This document shows, piece after piece, positions 60,404 to 64,000 of a stretch of 64,000 nucleotides of DNA. The notes under the pieces were generated by a model that did no database searches, had not been told where the DNA came from, and worked only from the letters and a program-made list of their open reading frames with translations. Numbering within the stretch: the stretch's first letter is position 1; the number at the start of each line of letters is the position of its first letter. The stretch is taken from positions 375,803,868 to 375,867,867 of the forward strand of contig OX422207.1 in assembly GCA_949130495.1 (NCBI GenBank), in the 5' to 3' direction. Both the position numbers and the translations under genes were made by a program. This DNA is from Sambucus nigra (lineage: Eukaryota; Streptophyta; Magnoliopsida; Dipsacales; Adoxaceae).

Positions 60404-60423
60404 CCCCCCCCCCCCCCCCCCCC
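60404..60423. repeat. Poly-C expansion in satellite
   Basis: Twenty C in a row, followed by (AC)n. It is the longest of six C tracts (51194-51208, 52233-52244, 60232-60244, 60404-60423, 61727-61739, 62056-62072), all at the same place in the monomer. Confidence 0.95.
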
Positions 60424-63400
60424 ACACACACACAAACGGGACCGTGAGAGGCACCATAACTTCGCACGGGACTAATGCAACTCGTAGGAACTAATCGCAT
60501 AGCCACTGGACACGCGATTTGAGAACGTGATGATAATTTGAGAATATGTAGACTTAAGCTTAAAAACATGCCGTTAGAGGCCAAAACAACGAAATACACC
60601 CCAAACGGCCCGTGATAGTAAGTAACACCTCGCACGGGACCAATGCATCTTGAAAGAACTAACCACATGGTCATGGGACACACGATTTAAGAACACGATA
60701 TAATTTGAGGATATAGACTTAAGCTTTTAAACATAAACAAAACAGCCACAAAACGGCCCCATAAGAGGCACCAAGACCCACACGGGACTAGGGCAGCTCG
60801 TAGGAACTGACTGTATGGTCACGGGACCCCCGGTTTGAGAACACTCGGATAATTTTAGAATATCTTGACTTAGGTTTAAAAATATAAATATGTTGTTAGA
60901 GGGAAAAACCCCGAAACACCTTGCACAGGACCAATGCAGCTCGTAGTAACTGATCACGTGGTTACGAGAATTCGGTTTAAGAACACGATGACAATTTCAT
61001 AATTTCTTTAAAAACATAAACATGTCGTTAGAGGGAGAAATCCTGAAACACCCCTTAAACGACCTCGTGAGAACCACCAACACCAAGCTCAAGACCAATG
61101 ATGCTCATAAGAAGTGACCATGTGGTCACGGGCCCTTTGGTTTGATTACATGACGATAATTTGATAATATATAAACTTAGTTTTAAAAACATTTCGTTAG
61201 CGAGCGAATCCTCGAAATACCCACCAAACGGGCCAGTAAGAGGCACTAACACCTCGCTTGGGATGCATCTCGTAGGAACTGACCGCGTGGTCATGGGACA
61301 CACGGATTGAGGACACGATTCTAAGTTGTGAATATCTAGACTTAGGCTGGAAAACATGTCGCTATAGGGAAAAACTCCCAAACAGCCCCTAAACGGCCTC
61401 GTGAAAGAGACCAACACCTCACATGGGACCAATGCAACTCGTAGGAACTGACCACTTCGTCACTGGACCCCAGTTTGAGAACACGGGGATAATTTGAGAA
61501 TATCTCAACTTAGGCTTAAAAACATAAACATGCCATTAGAGGGTGAAACACTGAAATACCCCCCAAATAGCCTATGAGAGACACCAACATCTCGCACGGG
61601 AACAATGAAGCTCATAGGAACTAACCGCATGGTCACGGAACCCCTAGTTTCAGAACATGAGGATCATTTTAGAATATCCAGAATTAGGCTGAAAAACAAG
61701 TTGTTAAAAGACGAAACCTCGAACCTCCCCCCCCCCCCCAATGACCCGTGAGAGGAACCTCGCACTGAATAAATGTAGCTCTTAGGAACAAACAGCGTGG
61801 TCACGAGGCCTGCGGTTGAAGAACACAGTGAAAATTAGAGAATTTCTGGAGTTATGATTAAATACATAAACATGTCGTTAGAACGCAAAATCCTGAAACA
61901 GCCCCCAAACGGCCTCGTGAGAGGCACCACAACCTCGCATGGGACTAATGCAGCTCCTAGGAACTAACCGCGTTGCCACAGGACAAACTATCTAAGAACA
62001 TGCGTATAATTTAAGAATATCTAGACACGGGTTTAAAAGTATGCCATTGGAGGTACCCCCCCCCCCCCCCCCAAACTATCCCGTGAGAGGCACATAAACA
62101 TCGCACGGGACCAATTCAGCTTGTAGGAACTAAACGGATGGTCACAGGACCCTCGATTTGAGAACACGATAATAATTTGAGAATATCTAGACTTAGGATT
62201 AAGAACATGTCACTAAAGGGCTAAACCCCGAGACACCGCCGAAACAGCCTTGTGAGAGCCACAGACACCTCGCACGGGAACAATGCATCTCGTAAGAACT
62301 TACCACTTGGTCATGGGGGCCCTGGTTTGAGAATATGATGATAATTTGAGAATATATACACTTAGACTTCGAAACATAAACATGTCGTTATAGGAAGAAA
62401 CCCTGAAACACCCACCAAACGGCCACGTGAGAGGCACCAACACTTCGCACATGACCAATGTAGCTTGTATGAATAGATCGCAGGGTCACGGGAGCCCCGA
62501 TTTGAGAACACACTGATAATTTAAGAATATCTAGACTTATCCTTACAAGCATAAACATGCCGTTAGAGGGAGAAACGTCGAAACACCCCACAAATGGCCT
62601 CATGAGAGGCATCGACACCTCGTATGAGGCCATTTTAGCTTGTAGGAATTCACTGTGTGGTCATGGGACCCCCGTTTTAAAAATACGATGATTATTTAAG
62701 AATATCTATAATTAGGCTCAAAAACATTCTCTTAGATAGCAAAACCTCGAAACACCCCCAAACGGCCCCGCGAGAGGCACCAACACCCCGTACGGGACCA
62801 ATGAAGCTCATAGGAAGTAACTACGTGGTCACGGGACCCCTAGTTTGAGAACACCATGATAATTTGAGAATATTCGGACTTAGGCTTAAGAAAAAAATGC
62901 TATTAGAGGTTGAAAACCTTAAAATACCCCCAAACGGCCCCGCAAGATGCACGAACACCTTGCGCGGCACTAATGTAACTCGCAAGAGTTGTCCACGTGG
63001 TCACGGGACCCCCAATTTTAGACTATGGTGATAATTTAAAAATATCTAGACTTGATTTTAAAATGTGTCACTAGAGAGCGAAAACCCAAAAAACTCCCAA
63101 ATGGCAACGTGGGAGGAGGGAACACCTCAAACGGAACAATGTAACTCGTCGGAACTAACCACGTGGTCACGGGATGCACAACTTGAGATCACGATGATAA
63201 TTTGAGAATATATAGACTTAGTCTTACAAACATAAACATGTCGTTAAAGGGGGAAATCCCGAAACACCGCCCATATGGCTCTGTGAGAGACACCAACACC
63301 TTTGACAAGACCATTGCTGCTTGTAAGGACTAACCGTGTGATCACATGACCCCCAATTTGAAAACACGATGATAAATTAAGAATATCTAGACTTAGGCTA

Positions 63401-64000
63401 AAAAACATTATGTTAGAGGGAAAAACCCCGAAAACACCGCCCAAATGGCCCTGAGAGAGGTACCAACACCTCGCACGGGACCAATGCATCTCATAAAATC
63501 TAATTGCACAATCACGGGACCCCCGATTTCATAACACGTTAATAATTTGAGAATATCTACACTTGGGATTAAAAACAAAAACATGTTGTTAGAGGGAGAA
63601 ACACCAAAACACCCTCAAATGGCCACGTGAGAGGAACCAAAACCTCGCACGGGACTCATGTAGCTCGTAGGAACTGATCACGTGGTCACGGGACTATCGG
63701 TGTAAAACCACGATAATAATTTGTGAATATTTAGACTTAGGCTTAAAAACATGTTGTTAGTCGGCGAAATGCCGAAACACCCCTCAAACGGCCCCGTGAG
63801 AGGCATGAACACCTCACACCACACTAACACACCTCGTAAGAACTGACCACGTGGTCACGGGACCCCGAGTTGGAGAACACAGTAATAATTTGATAATATC
63901 AAGACTTAGGCTTAAAAACATGCCGTTAAAGGGCAAAATGCCGAAACACCCCCTAAACGGCCCCGTGTGAAGCGACAACACCTCGCACGGGACCAATACA

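Larger units (their letters stand above)
59366..64000. repeat. Satellite array, right part (~27 monomers, runs off the window)
   Basis: Same family, orientation and phase as the left part. GAGAACA-type blocks at about 59472, 59646, 59812, 59981, 60156, 60326, 60521 and 60689 give spacings of 166-175 bp, with one of 195 bp caused by a C tract. The array continues past position 64000. Confidence 0.95.

Noticed and set aside
50104..63996. Many minus-strand frames of 60-144 codons with repeated VLVPLTGPFGG/SCIGPVRGVGASHG segments
   Set aside because: They are translations of the satellite monomer in changing frames. The same DNA is open in more than one frame, and frames end at monomer indels. 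No start context or domain supports a gene.

Overview
This window is repeat-rich nuclear DNA from a flowering plant, probably a eudicot, and looks like pericentromeric or other heterochromatin. The evidence is plant-type Ty1/copia and Ty3/gypsy (chromovirus) retrotransposons, a plant LINE, Helitron ends, a plastid ycf2 fragment and a ~170-bp satellite. I found no intact host gene, rRNA or functional tRNA gene. Nearly every long open frame is a piece of a transposable element, an antisense shadow, or a read-through of the satellite.

Layout. 1-4.2 kb: fragments of a chromovirus-type LTR (plus strand), broken by a small Helitron-like insert ending at 1727 and by a well-preserved 5'-truncated LINE (minus strand, 1852-3714) with a 16-bp target-site duplication. 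4.2-9.9 kb: AT-rich, nothing recognised. 9.9-12.9 kb: a degenerate ~3-kb solo LTR (minus strand). 13.3-15.4 kb: minus-strand copia gag remnant whose primer-binding site abuts an (AT)n tract. 16.2-17.0 kb: LINE endonuclease remnant. 20.3-35.5 kb: a decayed copia element with a complete 10,575-bp Tekay/Del-like chromovirus (21777-32351, TSD CTGAC) nested in its protease region. 35.6-40.2 kb: two related copia elements in opposite orientations, with LTRs facing each other.

40.7-48.9 kb: an unusual mosaic that begins with a minus-strand Helitron 3' terminus. It carries an RNase H-like fragment, a decayed alpha/beta-hydrolase gene fragment, a tRNA-like SINE remnant, a ~490-bp duplication holding an organellar (ycf2 plus mitochondrial-like) insert, and a ~665-bp tandem duplication. 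This is the best candidate for gene-fragment capture in the window. 49.2-50.0 kb: truncated LTR (minus strand). 50.0-52.4 kb and 59.4-64.0 kb: two parts of one ~165-180-bp satellite array, separated by a minus-strand copia element (52406-59365) inserted in phase with the satellite.

The genes do not form a working system. Coding remnants carry many C-to-T type lesions: about 20 TAG stops in the chromovirus, mostly where Gln is expected, and Cys-to-Tyr losses in zinc knuckles. This fits long-term cytosine methylation of silenced elements. I found no convincing new biological system. The most notable items are the satellite with recurrent poly-C expansions, the Helitron-like gene-fragment mosaic, and the structured repeats in the chromovirus LTR.
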